NCBI RefSeq assembly: GCF_003402535.2
Contig: NZ_AP025170.1
Coordinates: forward strand, 1,612,001-1,676,000
DNA length: 64,000 nucleotides
Source of the DNA: Cupriavidus sp. P-10
Lineage (GTDB): Bacteria > Pseudomonadota > Gammaproteobacteria > Burkholderiales > Burkholderiaceae
Direction of reading: 5' to 3'
Part shown: positions 1-10,826 of the stretch, in pieces
How positions within the stretch are numbered: position 1 is the stretch's first letter
Layout of the letters: each line of letters starts with the position of its first letter
Translations under genes and position numbers: made by a program
Notes under the pieces: generated by a model
The model's input: only the letters and a program-made list of their open reading frames with translations
Told to the model about the DNA's origin: nothing
Databases searched by the model: none

Positions 1-207
1 GGCGTGCTCCAGCCACGCCAGGATGCCGCCGACGGCGTCGTCGCGCTCGGCGCCTTCGGCATTGCGGATCACATTCTCCAGCAGCAGGCGGAGGACGACA
101 GGCAGGCGCCAGAGCTTGTCGCCGGCGACGGCAGGCAGGTCGACGATGCGGTAAGTGGCGTTACCGACGCTCAACGCTGCCGTTGGGGTGGGGTTGGTGT
201 TTTTCAT
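1..207 (-). CDS. Aconitate hydratase family protein, N-terminal part
   Basis: The first 69 codons of a minus-strand gene that runs off the left edge. The visible protein starts MKNTNPTPTAALSVG and contains LWRLPVVLRLLLENVIRN, which resembles the N-terminal LP-S-R-LLE-(L/V)-RN signature of monomeric aconitases of the AcnA type (isomerisation of citrate to isocitrate in the cytoplasmic TCA cycle). The [4Fe-4S] cysteines and the swivelling domain lie outside the window, so AcnA, AcnD-like and other aconitase homologues cannot be separated. The ATG at 205-207 is the only good start, and the sequence just upstream is AT-rich compared with the surroundings, as for a promoter. The family assignment is inferred from a short stretch. 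Confidence 0.7.
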   Translation of the reverse strand, partial: MKNTNPTPTAALSVGNATYRIVDLPAVAGDKLWRLPVVLRLLLENVIRNAEGAERDDAVGGILAWLEHA

Positions 208-269
208 GACTGTATATTTGCATGTTTATGCGTAAAAATGCAATCAAGTGAAAACCCGAAGACAGCCAG

Positions 270-1853
270 ATGCAATCCCCGAAAGTGTCAGATCCCTCTC
301 ATTGGCCGAACGCCACGCGCCGGCACCTGCTGCAAGGCGCCGCTTCCGCCGTTGTGCTGGCGGGGCTGGGCGCCATCGCCGACCCCGCCCACGCTGCCCG
401 GAGCGCTAGCCCGAGCCACCAATCCAGACCATCGAAAGGAAAGTTCATGTACGCCTATGTCGGCTCCCGGACCACCCGTGAGCGCAACGCCCGCGGTGAG
501 GGCATCAGCGTGTTTCGCGTGGAGGCCGGCAGTGGCGCACTGGAACCGGTGCAAGTCGTCGGCGATCTCGTCAACCCGTCGTTCCTGGCGCTGAACCGCC
601 GCGGCGACCGCCTGTACAGCGTGCATGGCGACGTGAGCGACATCAGCGCCTTCGCGGTCGACCGTGCCAGCGGGCGGCTGGAATTCATCAACCGCCAGAG
701 CACCCACGGCAAGAACCCCGTTCACCTGGCGCTGGACCCGAGCGAGCGGTTTGTGGTGGTGTCCAATCACATTGGCGCCAGCCTCGCGGTATTGCCGCTG
801 GACGGCGAGGGCGCGCTGGGCGAGATGACGCAGCTGGTCAAGCTGGATGGCCCAGTCGGCCCGCACCGGATCGAGCAGAAGCAGGCCAAGCCCCATTTCA
901 ACCCGTTCGATCCGTCCGGCAACTTCGTCATCGTTCCGGACAAGGGACTGGACCGCACCTTCGCCTTCCGCTTTGCCGACGGCAGGCTGGCGCCGGCGTC
1001 GCCCGGCTTTGTCGAGTCGCGCGAGTCGTCCGGGCCGCGGCATGTTGCCTTCCATCCCAACGGCCGCTATGCGTATGTCGTCAACGAGCTGGACTCGACC
1101 GTGACGACGTATTCGTACAACCGCAACACGGCGCAGCTCACACCGCTGCAGATCCTGTCGACGCTGCCCGAAACCCTCACCGGCAACAGCCGCGCGGCCG
1201 GGATCGAAGTGGACCACGGCGGGCGCTTCGTCTATGCGTCCAACCGCGGCCACGACAGCATCGCGGTGTTTGTGGTGGACCCGCGCACCAGCCTGCTGCG
1301 CTTTGCCGGCGCCGACCTGTCGCTCGGGCGCACGCCGCGCTTCTTCACCACGGACCCCACGGGGCGCCTCCTGTACGCGCTCAACGAAGACAGCGACACC
1401 ATCGTCGCCTTCCACATCAATCCCGACTCAGGCCGGCTCTATCCCACCGGCTTCAGCGCGCGCACCGGCAGCCCCGTGTGCATGGTGTTCTCGCCGCCGC
1501 AGGCCTCACCCGCTTTTATGAAATCCGCCGAGGAACCCGGCGTCGCCGACGCCGGGCAGACAGCATGCAATCTAGCCAGCCCCGGCCCGCTGCACGCCCG
1601 GGCGCCGGTTCTCCACCACAAACGCCGCCTGCGTGCCGACCGGGCTGTCCACGCGGGCCACGTCTTCCACCGCGCGCAGCGTGGCGGCCCACCGTGCGGG
1701 CGTGGCCTCCACCACGGTGTAGCCGCGCTGGTCCGGCCGCGCCTGCACGATATGCGGATTCTGGGCCACGATTTTTGCGACGCTCTGCACGCTGCTGCCC
1801 GAGGCCGAGGCGATGGAGGTCGTGCAGAACTCGCTGGCGATCACGCGGGATGA
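270..1853 (+). CDS. Tat-exported lactonase-family beta-propeller protein (YkgB/6-phosphogluconolactonase-like), C-terminus read through
   Basis: Lactonase-family seven-bladed beta-propeller. The N-terminus has a Tat signal (RRHLLQGAASAVVLAGLG, about residues 17-34). Repeated blade motifs follow (NPSFLALNRRGDRLY, PVHLALDPSERFVVVSN, PRHVAFHPNGRYAYVVNE, RFVYASNRGHDSIAVF), ending in the usual TGSPVCMVF at about residue 408. Family members stop about there. Here the frame stays open for another 115 or so codons, and the last 282 nt run antisense to the phosphatase gene. Removing one T from the TTTT run at 1514-1517 would put the TGA at 1519-1521 in frame, so the long tail is probably an indel artefact or mutation. 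Members act on sugar lactones or are of unknown function; the substrate here is unknown. The natural end is probably near 1521. Confidence 0.8.
   Translation: MQSPKVSDPSHWPNATRRHLLQGAASAVVLAGLGAIADPAHAARSASPSHQSRPSKGKFMYAYVGSRTTRERNARGEGISVFRVEAGSGALEPVQVVGDLVNPSFLALNRRGDRLYSVHGDVSDISAFAVDRASGRLEFINRQSTHGKNPVHLALDPSERFVVVSNHIGASLAVLPLDGEGALGEMTQLVKLDGPVGPHRIEQKQAKPHFNPFDPSGNFVIVPDKGLDRTFAFRFADGRLAPASPGFVESRESSGPRHVAFHPNGRYAYVVNELDSTVTTYSYNRNTAQLTPLQILSTLPETLTGNSRAAGIEVDHGGRFVYASNRGHDSIAVFVVDPRTSLLRFAGADLSLGRTPRFFTTDPTGRLLYALNEDSDTIVAFHINPDSGRLYPTGFSARTGSPVCMVFSPPQASPAFMKSAEEPGVADAGQTACNLASPGPLHARAPVLHHKRRLRADRAVHAGHVFHRAQRGGPPCGRGLHHGVAALVRPRLHDMRILGHDFCDALHAAARGRGDGGRAELAGDHAG
1536..1556. 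terminator. GC-rich hairpin between convergent lactonase and phosphatase genes
   Basis: A perfect 9-bp inverted repeat (CCCGGCGTC, 3-nt loop, GACGCCGGG) lies just after the probable natural stop of the lactonase (1521) and 16 nt beyond the phosphatase stop (1572). Neither side has a long T run, so if it terminates it may serve both strands weakly. Its place between convergent genes supports the view that the lactonase reading frame should end before it. Confidence 0.5.
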
Positions 1854-3185
1854 CGGGTCGCTGAAGTCCGCCAGCACATTGCAGGCGTAGTTCTGGTGGA
1901 TATCGCCGCCGATGAACACGGTGTTGCGTGGCGCCGCCGCCGCGATGCTGTCGAGCAGGCGCTGGCGCGCGGCGGGATAGCCGTCCCAGGTGTCGCTGTG
2001 GAAGGCTTCCTCCGGCGGCGCCTTGTAGTTGCGCCGCGAGAAGATGGTCTGCTGGGCGATCGCGCTCCAGCGCGTCTGGTCGCGCCGGTCCTGCGCCAGG
2101 CCCTGTGCCAGCCATTGCTCCTGCGCGCCGCCCAGCATGGTGCGGCGTGGGTCATAGAGCGCGCTGCATTCGCCGGGGGACACCGAGCCCTTGCGGGGCG
2201 GGCCAGGTTCGCGGCAGGGCTGGATATCGCGGTACTGGCGGTCGTCCAGCACATGGAAATCGACCAGCCGGCCCCAGCGGTGGCGTGCCTGGATGCTCAG
2301 CGCATCCGGCGAGCCAAGGCCCGCCGTGCCCCGCACCAGCGTGCTCGCGCGGATCGGCATGTTTTCGTAGAACGCCTGGTAGCCGGCTGTGCGCCGGGCG
2401 AGAAACGCTGCCGCGGGCTCGCTGCCCGCGCGTCCCGCGTAGTCGTTCTGGACTTCATGGTCGTCCCAGGTGACCAGCCACGGGCACGCGGCATGCATGG
2501 CCTGCAGCAGCGGGTCGCTCTTGTACAGCGCGTAGCGGTCGCGGAAGTCCTGCAGGCTGGTCGCGGTGGGCAGGCTGTGCGTGCGCGGCAGGTGCGCGCG
2601 CGCGTTGGCGGGCACCGCGGTCTCGTAGATGTAATCGCCCAGGAACACCACCAGGTCCAGGTCTTCCTGCCGCATCTGCCGGTACGCGGCGTAGTGGCCC
2701 TGTTCCCAGCGCTGGCAGGAGGCAAAGGCAAAGCGCACGCGCGGGGCCAGCGTGTCGGCCGCCGGCGCGGTGCGGGTGCGGGCAGGGGCGGTGGCTGCGT
2801 CGCCGTGCATGAACCTGTAGAAGTACCAGCGGTCCGGGCGCAGCCCGTCGACTTCCACATGAACCGAATGGCCCAGTTCGGGCCGCGCCTGCGCCTGGCC
2901 GCGGCGGACGATGCGACGGAACGCTTCATCCTCGGCGACTTCCCACTGGACGGTCAGCGGACCTTGCAGCGGCGTGATGCCCTGGGCATCGGCCTGGGGC
3001 GTACCCGGGACGGCGCCGTCGAGCAGGCGCGTCCACAGCACGAATCCGTCCGGCGTGGGGGCGCCGCTCGCCACGCCCAGTTTGAACAGGTCGCGCCCGC
3101 GCAGCGTGGCGGAGAGGGCCCAGCGGGGCAGCTGGGTGGCAAGGGCGGAGGCCGCCGCCAGCTTCAGGAAAGTTCTCTTTTGCAT
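1572..3185 (-). CDS. phoD: PhoD-type alkaline phosphatase/phosphodiesterase, exported
   Basis: A protein of 537 residues, typical for PhoD (calcium/iron phosphatases that release phosphate from phosphomono- and diesters outside the cytoplasm). The N-terminus QKRTFLKLAAASALATQLPR looks like a Tat signal with KR in place of RR. The PhoD N-terminal domain follows (FKLGVASGAPTPDGFVLWTRL), then the metallophosphatase core with metal-binding motifs FASCQRWEQGHYAAYR, VVFLGDYIYE, WLVTWDDHEVQNDY and IGGDIHQNY. The start at 3185 puts the signal at the N-terminus; the open frame extends further upstream but that part is not protein-like. It faces the lactonase gene. No clear Pho box was found upstream. 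Confidence 0.88.
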   Translation of the reverse strand: MQKRTFLKLAAASALATQLPRWALSATLRGRDLFKLGVASGAPTPDGFVLWTRLLDGAVPGTPQADAQGITPLQGPLTVQWEVAEDEAFRRIVRRGQAQARPELGHSVHVEVDGLRPDRWYFYRFMHGDAATAPARTRTAPAADTLAPRVRFAFASCQRWEQGHYAAYRQMRQEDLDLVVFLGDYIYETAVPANARAHLPRTHSLPTATSLQDFRDRYALYKSDPLLQAMHAACPWLVTWDDHEVQNDYAGRAGSEPAAAFLARRTAGYQAFYENMPIRASTLVRGTAGLGSPDALSIQARHRWGRLVDFHVLDDRQYRDIQPCREPGPPRKGSVSPGECSALYDPRRTMLGGAQEQWLAQGLAQDRRDQTRWSAIAQQTIFSRRNYKAPPEEAFHSDTWDGYPAARQRLLDSIAAAAPRNTVFIGGDIHQNYACNVLADFSDPSSRVIASEFCTTSIASASGSSVQSVAKIVAQNPHIVQARPDQRGYTVVEATPARWAATLRAVEDVARVDSPVGTQAAFVVENRRPGVQRAGAG

Positions 3186-3677
3186 GCCGGTTCCGGGAGG
3201 TCGGTGGTTCGTCCAGCGCTGTCGATGTGCAGAACTATAGCGAAACGGGTTTACCGGTTCGGGAGATCCGAAAGTCGTCCCGGATGCACCTCGCTGGCCG
3301 CGGGCCGGAGATATCCGGCGTGCCGTCAAAGGCCTTCCATGGCAATGCAGCCGCCTTTCTGGCGACCGCCCAGCGTTTCGTGAGCGCCTGTTTTCCGCTT
3401 TCCGTAAGGATCGGCCCGACCGCTTAATTGATGGCCGCGCCCCGGCGCCATATCGTTCAGCCAAACCAACAAGACGACACGGGCGCAGCCTCGGGCCCGT
3501 TCGGTGCCGTTCCAGGCGGCCTCACAAACAAGGAGACAAGACATCATGGCCTATCCCTTCCATACGTTGCCGTAGCGGCAGATCCGAATCTCCGGCCGGG
3601 CACCCGCGCTGCCGGATTCCCCTGACTTCCTTGCCAGGCGGTGTGCGCAGACGCGCGCACGCCGCCACGGAGCCGTT
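3186..3677. other. 492-bp divergent intergenic region
   Basis: Separates the phosphatase (minus) from the malonate block (plus). A TATAGT hexamer at 3235-3240 on the minus strand is a candidate -10 box for the phosphatase. On the plus strand there is a short ORF with a strong ribosome binding site (see 3546-3575). The other open frames here (3227-3427, 3428-3625) have no ribosome binding site or protein-like composition. No recognisable gene was found. Confidence 0.5.
3546..3575 (+). other. Possible nine-codon leader peptide upstream of the malonate block
   Basis: An AAGGAGACAAG Shine-Dalgarno sequence precedes an ATG and only nine sense codons (MAYPFHTLP) before TAG. It lies about 100 nt upstream of the transporter start. 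The site is as strong as any in the window but the product is tiny. It may be a leader peptide, the remnant of a decayed gene, or chance. No attenuator hairpin is obvious between it and 3678. Confidence 0.25.
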
Positions 3678-5084
3678 ATGTCCCCTCACGTCATTTCCAT
3701 CTCGGTGCTCGGGCTGATGTTCGTCATCGCCACGGTCCTGCCGATCAACATGGGCGCACTAGCCTTTGTCGGCGCCTTCCTGGTCGGTACGCTGGTCGCG
3801 GCCATGCCGGCCAAGGCGATCCTTGCCGGCTTTCCTGCCGACCTGTTCCTCACGCTGGTCGGCATCACCTACCTGTTCGCCGTGGCGCAGAACAACGGCA
3901 CCATCGACTGGCTGGTGCGGCTCGCGGTGCGCGCCGTGGGCGGCAGGATCGCCGCCATTCCGTGGATCATGTTCATGATCGCGGCGCTGCTGACGTCGGT
4001 CGGCGCGGTCAGTCCGGCGGCGGTGGCCATCATCGCGCCGATTGCGCTGGGCTTTGCCGCGCGCTACGGCATCAATCCGCTGCTGATGGGCCTGATGGTG
4101 ATCCACGGCGCGCAGGGTGGGGGCTTCTCGCCGATCAGCATCTATGGCGGCATCACCAACAAGATCGTGCAGAAGGCCGGGCTGCCGCTCAACGAGATGG
4201 CAACCGCATTCGCCAGCCTGGGCGTGAACCTGGCCGTGGCCGCCGGCCTCTTCGTTGCGCTGGGCGGGCTGCGCCTGATGCGCCAATCGGCGCCGGCGGC
4301 GCCCGCACCGCAACCGGTCGCCGGCGGCGTGCTGGCCATGGGTGCGCCGTTTGGCGCGCGCACCGTGCCGGCACAGGGGGCGCAGATCTATGGCGATGCG
4401 GAGGCCGAGGCCGGCATGGAAGAGCAGAAGACGATGGCGCGCGACCCCGCTTCGGTGCTCGGCGGCGAAGCCGAAGGCACCAGCCAGGCGCCGGCCGGCC
4501 TTTACCAGTACCTGACCGTGGCGGGCCTGGTCGCGCTGGCGGTGCTGACGCTCTATTTCAAGCTCGATATCGGCTTTGTCTCGCTGACCATCGCGCTGCT
4601 GCTCACGCTGATGGCGCCGGAGCTGCAAAAGCGCGCGCTGAGCCAGGTGTCGTGGCCCGAGATCATGCTGATCGTCGGCGTCAGCACCTTCGTCGGGGTG
4701 ATGGACAAGATGGGCACCATCGACTTTGTCGGCCACAGCGTGGCCGGCCTGACGTCCCCGCTGATGGCCGCGCTGCTGCTGTGCGTGGTCGGCGCGGTGG
4801 TGTCGGCGTTCGCTTCGTCGACCGCCGTGCTGGGTTCGCTGATCCCGCTGGCCGTGCCGTTCCTGCAGCAGGGCTCGGACGTGAGCGCGATCGGCTTTAT
4901 CGCCGCGATGGCCGTGTCCTCCACCATCGTCGACGTCAGCCCGTTCTCGACCAACGGCGCGCTGGTGCTCGCCAACGCGCAGGGCGTGGACCGGCAGGCC
5001 TTCTTCCGCACGCTGCTGATCTATGGCGCGCTGGTCACCGTGATCGCTCCAGTCGTGCTGTGGTTCGTCTTCGTCGTGCTCTGA
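3678..5084 (+). CDS. MatC-type dicarboxylate (probable malonate) transporter
   Basis: An integral membrane protein of 468 residues with about 11-12 hydrophobic segments and a central hydrophilic stretch (about residues 205-275). The N-terminal half resembles the dicarboxylate carrier MatC domain (long GALAFVGAFLVGT and LVGITYLFAVAQNNGTIDWL segments, and the AQGGGFSPISIYGGITNK loop). The C-terminal half repeats the motif with STAVLGSLIPLAVPFL and VDVSPFSTNGALVLANA, as in ion-transporter-superfamily carriers. MatC family members import malonate or other C3-C4 dicarboxylates. It starts the malonate block with acetyl-CoA synthetase 29 nt downstream, and no MdcF or MadLM carrier is present, so malonate uptake is the inferred role. 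CGGAG precedes the ATG. Confidence 0.82.
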   Translation: MSPHVISISVLGLMFVIATVLPINMGALAFVGAFLVGTLVAAMPAKAILAGFPADLFLTLVGITYLFAVAQNNGTIDWLVRLAVRAVGGRIAAIPWIMFMIAALLTSVGAVSPAAVAIIAPIALGFAARYGINPLLMGLMVIHGAQGGGFSPISIYGGITNKIVQKAGLPLNEMATAFASLGVNLAVAAGLFVALGGLRLMRQSAPAAPAPQPVAGGVLAMGAPFGARTVPAQGAQIYGDAEAEAGMEEQKTMARDPASVLGGEAEGTSQAPAGLYQYLTVAGLVALAVLTLYFKLDIGFVSLTIALLLTLMAPELQKRALSQVSWPEIMLIVGVSTFVGVMDKMGTIDFVGHSVAGLTSPLMAALLLCVVGAVVSAFASSTAVLGSLIPLAVPFLQQGSDVSAIGFIAAMAVSSTIVDVSPFSTNGALVLANAQGVDRQAFFRTLLIYGALVTVIAPVVLWFVFVVL

Positions 5085-5113
5085 TTCCTGTTGCCGCTAC
5101 CTGACTCCTGACC

Positions 5114-7096
<1,983 letters not shown>

Positions 7097-7168
7097 CGGT
7101 GCGCATTGCCCGCCACGCGGCTAAGATAGGAGCCTGCCCCCAACCTGCACCCGAGCACCCCCGACCCC

Positions 7169-8086
7169 ATGAGAATCCGCATTGGCGAAGAGATCACCTT
7201 CCGCAAGCTCGAAGCGTTGCTGGCGTTCATGGAATCGGGCAACCTGGCCAAGGCGGCCGAGATCCTGGATACCAGCACGGTCAGCGTGCACCGTGCGCTG
7301 CACTCGCTGGAAGAGGGCACCAGCTGCGCGCTGTTCCGCCACGAGGGCCGCAACCTGATCCCGACCGACGCCGCCCATGTGCTGGCGGATACGGCAAGGG
7401 AAGTGCTCAAGGCCATGGCCGACGGCATCCGCGCCACGCGCGAGGCCGCCGGCTTTTCGGCCGACCACCTCAAGATCGGGTCGCTCTATTCGCTGACGGT
7501 CCAGACCGTGCCGAAGATCGTGATCGGCCTGAAGCTGCGGCGCCCGGAACTGCAGACCGAACTGGTGCTGGGATCGAATGCGGACCTCCTGCAGAAGCTA
7601 AAGCAAGGCTCGATCGACGCTGCGCTGATGGCGGTGCCCGACCCCGACCCGGAGATCGAGTCGATCCCGCTGTTCGAGGACGATATCTTCTTTGCGGCGC
7701 CGGCCGATTCGCCCTATGCCTCGATGCCCGCGGTGGACCTGCGCGCCTGCCGGGACGAGCCCTTCGTCACCCTGAGCGAAGGTTTCGTCACGTACAGCGG
7801 CTTTGTCGAGGCGTTCCGCATCGCCGAATTCACGCCTAATGTGGTGATGAAGGTCGGCGATATCTTTTCGCTGATGAACCTGGTGGGCGGCGGCATCGGC
7901 TACACGTTGCTGCCGGGCCGGGTGAAAGGCGTGTATTCGCGCAATGTGGCGTTCGTGCCGCTGGCCGGCGAATACGACATCAAGCAGACCATCGCCCTGA
8001 ACTTCCAGCGCCGCCGCGAACGGGACCCCAACCTGCTGGCGCTGGCCGCGGTTTGTCGCATGGCGATGCGCGAGGCTGACCAGTAG
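7169..8086 (+). CDS. mdcR: LysR-family regulator of malonate utilisation
   Basis: A LysR-type regulator of 305 residues. The N-terminal winged helix (residues about 8-65, FRKLEALLAFMESGNLAKAAEILDTSTVSVHRALHSLEE) is followed by a periplasmic-binding-like effector domain beginning near LKIGSLYSLTVQTVPKIV. It is codirectional with, and 134 nt before, mdcA. In Klebsiella and Acinetobacter MdcR controls mdc genes in response to malonate. Its place between acs and mdcA suggests it controls both sides of the block. The start at 7169 gives the canonical LysR N-terminus. Identification as MdcR rests on context plus family. Confidence 0.85.
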   Translation: MRIRIGEEITFRKLEALLAFMESGNLAKAAEILDTSTVSVHRALHSLEEGTSCALFRHEGRNLIPTDAAHVLADTAREVLKAMADGIRATREAAGFSADHLKIGSLYSLTVQTVPKIVIGLKLRRPELQTELVLGSNADLLQKLKQGSIDAALMAVPDPDPEIESIPLFEDDIFFAAPADSPYASMPAVDLRACRDEPFVTLSEGFVTYSGFVEAFRIAEFTPNVVMKVGDIFSLMNLVGGGIGYTLLPGRVKGVYSRNVAFVPLAGEYDIKQTIALNFQRRRERDPNLLALAAVCRMAMREADQ

Positions 8087-8220
8087 GGCAGGGGGCGGTT
8101 TTTCGCCCACACCCTGGTCTCGCTTCCGGCCAGCGTAACGGTTCATTTCCTGGCGTGATTGTTTGCTGGACGCCGCCTGTTTAAGGTGTAGCCATCAGAC
8201 AGACGCCAGCCGGAGACGCG
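8087..8220 (+). promoter_or_regulatory. mdcR-mdcA intergenic control region
   Basis: A 134-nt gap before the decarboxylase operon. A short hairpin (GGGCG, six-nt T-rich loop, CGCCC) lies just after the mdcR stop. Further on, TTGTTT at 8159-8164 and TAAGGT at 8182-8187, 17 nt apart, form a weak sigma-70-like promoter 34 nt before the mdcA start. GGAGA precedes the mdcA ATG. No clean T-N11-A LysR box was confirmed by eye. Confidence 0.35.
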
Positions 8221-9879
8221 ATGACCAACACCAGCACGGGCCGCCAGTGGAATACCCGCAGGGAAGCCAAGGCGCGCCGCAAGCAGAACGCCGCCGCCAT
8301 TGCCGACGGCAAGGTGGTGCCGACCAGCGACATCGTCGCGTTCCTGGAGGCCGTGCTGGCCTGCGGCGACCGCGTCGTGCTGGAGGGCAACAACCAGAAG
8401 CAGGCTGACTTCCTGTCGCGCTCGCTGGCGCAGGTCGATCCCGGGCGCGTGAATGCGCTCCACATGATCATTCCCAGCGTCAGCCGGGTCGAGCACCTTG
8501 ACCTGTTCGAACGCGGCATCGCGCGCAAGCTGGATTTCTCGTACGCGGGGGCGCAGAGCATCCGCATCTCGCAGTTCCTGGAGGATGGGCAGCTCGAAGT
8601 GGGCGCGATCCATACCTATATCGAGCTGTATTCGCGGCTGTACGTGGACCTGGTGCCCAATGTGGTGCTGATCGCCGGCTTTAAGGCGGATCGCCAGGGC
8701 AACCTCTACACCGGCCCGAGCACTGAAGATACGCCGGCGCTGGTCGAGGCCGCGGCATTCCGCGACGGGCTGGTGATCGCGCAGGTCAACGAGATCGTCG
8801 ACGATCCCGCGGGCCTGCCGCGCGTCGACGTGCCGGGTTCCTGGATCGACTACGTGGTGCAGGCAGACAAGCCATTCTTCTGCGAACCGCTGTTCACGCG
8901 CGACCCGCGGCTGATCAAGCCGGTCCACGTGCTGATGGCGATGATGGCGATCCGTGGCATCTACGAGCGCCACCAGGTGCAGTCGCTCAACCATGGCATC
9001 GGCTTCAATACCGCGGCGATCGAGCTGATCCTGCCGACCTACGGCGAGTCGCTCGGGCTGAAAGGCAAGATCTGCAAGTACTGGACGCTCAACCCGCACC
9101 CGACGCTGATCCCCGCGATCGAAACCGGCTGGGTCGAGAGCGTGCACAGCTTCGGCAGCGAACTGGGCATGGAAAGCTACGTCGCCGCGCGGCCGGACGT
9201 CTTCTTTACCGGTGCGGACGGCTCGATGCGCTCGAACCGGGCCTTCTGCCAGCTCGCCGGCCAATATGCGGTGGACCTGTTTATCGGCTCGACGCTGCAG
9301 ATCGACGGCGACGGCCATTCGTCCACGGTGACGCGCGGGCGCCTGTCCGGCTTTGGCGGCGCGCCCAACATGGGGCACCAGCCAGGCGGGCGCCGGCACC
9401 CGACGCCGGCCTGGCTCGACCTGATCGAGACCGACGATCCGCTCGCGCGCGGCCGCAAGCTGGTGGTGCAGATGGTCGAGACCTTCCAGGCGGGCGGCAA
9501 GCCGACCTTCGTTGAATCGATGGATGCGGTCGAGGTGGCGCGCGAAAGCGGCATGCCGCTGGCTCCGGTGATGATCTACGGCGACGATGTCACGCACGTG
9601 CTGACGGAAGAGGGCATCGCCTACCTGTACAAGGCGCAATCGCTGGAAGAGCGGCGGCGGATGATTGCCGCCGTGGCCGGCGTCACGCCCATCGGCATGA
9701 AGCACGATCCCGCCACCACGCGCCGCATGCGCAGCGACGGCCTGATCGCATTGCCGGAAGACCTGGGCGTGCAGCGCAGCCAGGCCACGCGCAGCCTGCT
9801 GGCGGCCAAGAGCATGGCCGACCTGGTGGACTGGTCCGGCGGGCTGTATGAGCCTCCGGCACGCTTCCGGAGCTGGTGA
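8221..9879 (+). CDS. mdcA: Malonate decarboxylase alpha subunit (acetyl-S-ACP:malonate ACP transferase)
   Basis: A protein of 552 residues, the usual MdcA length. It exchanges acetate for malonate on the thiol of the acyl carrier subunit, giving malonyl-S-ACP and free acetate. The N-terminus RQWNTRREAKARRKQNAAAI and the block VVLEGNNQKQADFLSRSLAQVDP are characteristic of MdcA, a CoA-transferase-fold protein. The start has GGAGA seven nt upstream. Its stop overlaps the mdcB start by four nt (ATGA), the first of a chain of overlaps through mdcE that shows translational coupling. Confidence 0.95.
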   Translation: MTNTSTGRQWNTRREAKARRKQNAAAIADGKVVPTSDIVAFLEAVLACGDRVVLEGNNQKQADFLSRSLAQVDPGRVNALHMIIPSVSRVEHLDLFERGIARKLDFSYAGAQSIRISQFLEDGQLEVGAIHTYIELYSRLYVDLVPNVVLIAGFKADRQGNLYTGPSTEDTPALVEAAAFRDGLVIAQVNEIVDDPAGLPRVDVPGSWIDYVVQADKPFFCEPLFTRDPRLIKPVHVLMAMMAIRGIYERHQVQSLNHGIGFNTAAIELILPTYGESLGLKGKICKYWTLNPHPTLIPAIETGWVESVHSFGSELGMESYVAARPDVFFTGADGSMRSNRAFCQLAGQYAVDLFIGSTLQIDGDGHSSTVTRGRLSGFGGAPNMGHQPGGRRHPTPAWLDLIETDDPLARGRKLVVQMVETFQAGGKPTFVESMDAVEVARESGMPLAPVMIYGDDVTHVLTEEGIAYLYKAQSLEERRRMIAAVAGVTPIGMKHDPATTRRMRSDGLIALPEDLGVQRSQATRSLLAAKSMADLVDWSGGLYEPPARFRSW

Positions 9880-10826
9880 TGGCAGGCGCCGCAGCAAGGA
9901 TCCTGCACGCCCGGCCAGCGGCCTCCGCCCATGCCGAGGCGCTGGCGGGACTGGCCGTCAGCGCCATCGCCGAAGAGGCGCGGCTCTCGCCCAAGCCCGG
10001 CCTGGTCGACAGCCGCGGCAGCGGGGCGCATGCCGACCTGACCTTGCCGTTGATGCTGCGCTCGGCGCACGCGCTGGGGCCGTCGTTCGCGGCCATGGCC
10101 GATGCCGGCCTGCAGGCGCCGCGCCTCGGCTATGGCCTGCGCGAACAACTGGGCGCGCTCGGGCGCGAGGCCGAGGCCGTGATGCTGGCCGCCACCGGTG
10201 GCGTCAACACGCACCGCGGCGCGATCTGGTGCATCGGCCTGCTGGTAGGAGCCGCCGCGAACGCCAGCGCGGCGGGGCTGGCCGCCAGTGCCGGAGCGAT
10301 CAGCGCCAGGGCCGGCGCCATTGCCTCGCTGGCAGACCGGCACCGGCCGGTTCTTACCGGCAACAAGGGCGAACTCGCCTGCCTGGCCTACGGCGTTGGT
10401 GGCGCGCGCGCGCAGGCGCGCGCGGGCTTCCCGCACGTGACGCGGCTGGCGCTGCCGGCGCTGCAGCGCAGCCGCGCGCGCGGCGATACCGAATCGACGG
10501 CACGGCTGAACGCGCTGCTCGCGCTGATGAGCGAGCTGGACGATACCTGCGTGCTGGCCAGGTCGGGACGGCCCGGGCTGGACTACATGCAGGCGGGCGC
10601 CAGGGCGGTGCTGTTGGCAGGCGGCGCGGGCACGGTGGCCGGGCGGCGCCAGCTGCGCAGCCTCGATGCGGGCATGCTGGCCCGGCGGGCCTCGCCGGGC
10701 GGCGCGGCGGACCTGCTGGCTGCGACGATCTTCCTCGACGGGCTGTCACGAGACGGGACTGCCGATGTGACGGCCGCGAGAACGGCCGCTAGAACTGCCG
10801 CGAATAACGACTTCAGGGGGCTTTGA
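9876..10826 (+). CDS. mdcB: Triphosphoribosyl-dephospho-CoA synthase
   Basis: A protein of 316 residues of the CitG/MdcB family, which makes 2'-(5''-triphosphoribosyl)-3'-dephospho-CoA from ATP and dephospho-CoA as the precursor of the malonate decarboxylase prosthetic group. The motif EEARLSPKPGLVDSRGSGAH near residue 40 is the family signature; TGGVNTHRGAIW and DDTCVLARSGRPGLDYMQ are also conserved. It overlaps mdcA and mdcC by four nt each. The N-terminal 20 or so residues are variable in the family. Confidence 0.93.
   Translation: MMAGAAARILHARPAASAHAEALAGLAVSAIAEEARLSPKPGLVDSRGSGAHADLTLPLMLRSAHALGPSFAAMADAGLQAPRLGYGLREQLGALGREAEAVMLAATGGVNTHRGAIWCIGLLVGAAANASAAGLAASAGAISARAGAIASLADRHRPVLTGNKGELACLAYGVGGARAQARAGFPHVTRLALPALQRSRARGDTESTARLNALLALMSELDDTCVLARSGRPGLDYMQAGARAVLLAGGAGTVAGRRQLRSLDAGMLARRASPGGAADLLAATIFLDGLSRDGTADVTAARTAARTAANNDFRGL

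Noticed and set aside
4..594. Plus-strand open frame at the left edge
   Set aside because: It opposes the aconitase N-terminus and then overlaps the lactonase start in another frame; no family resemblance.
8143..9897. Minus-strand open frame of 584 codons opposite mdcA
   Set aside because: Antisense shadow, rich in His, Arg and Ala, no ribosome binding site.
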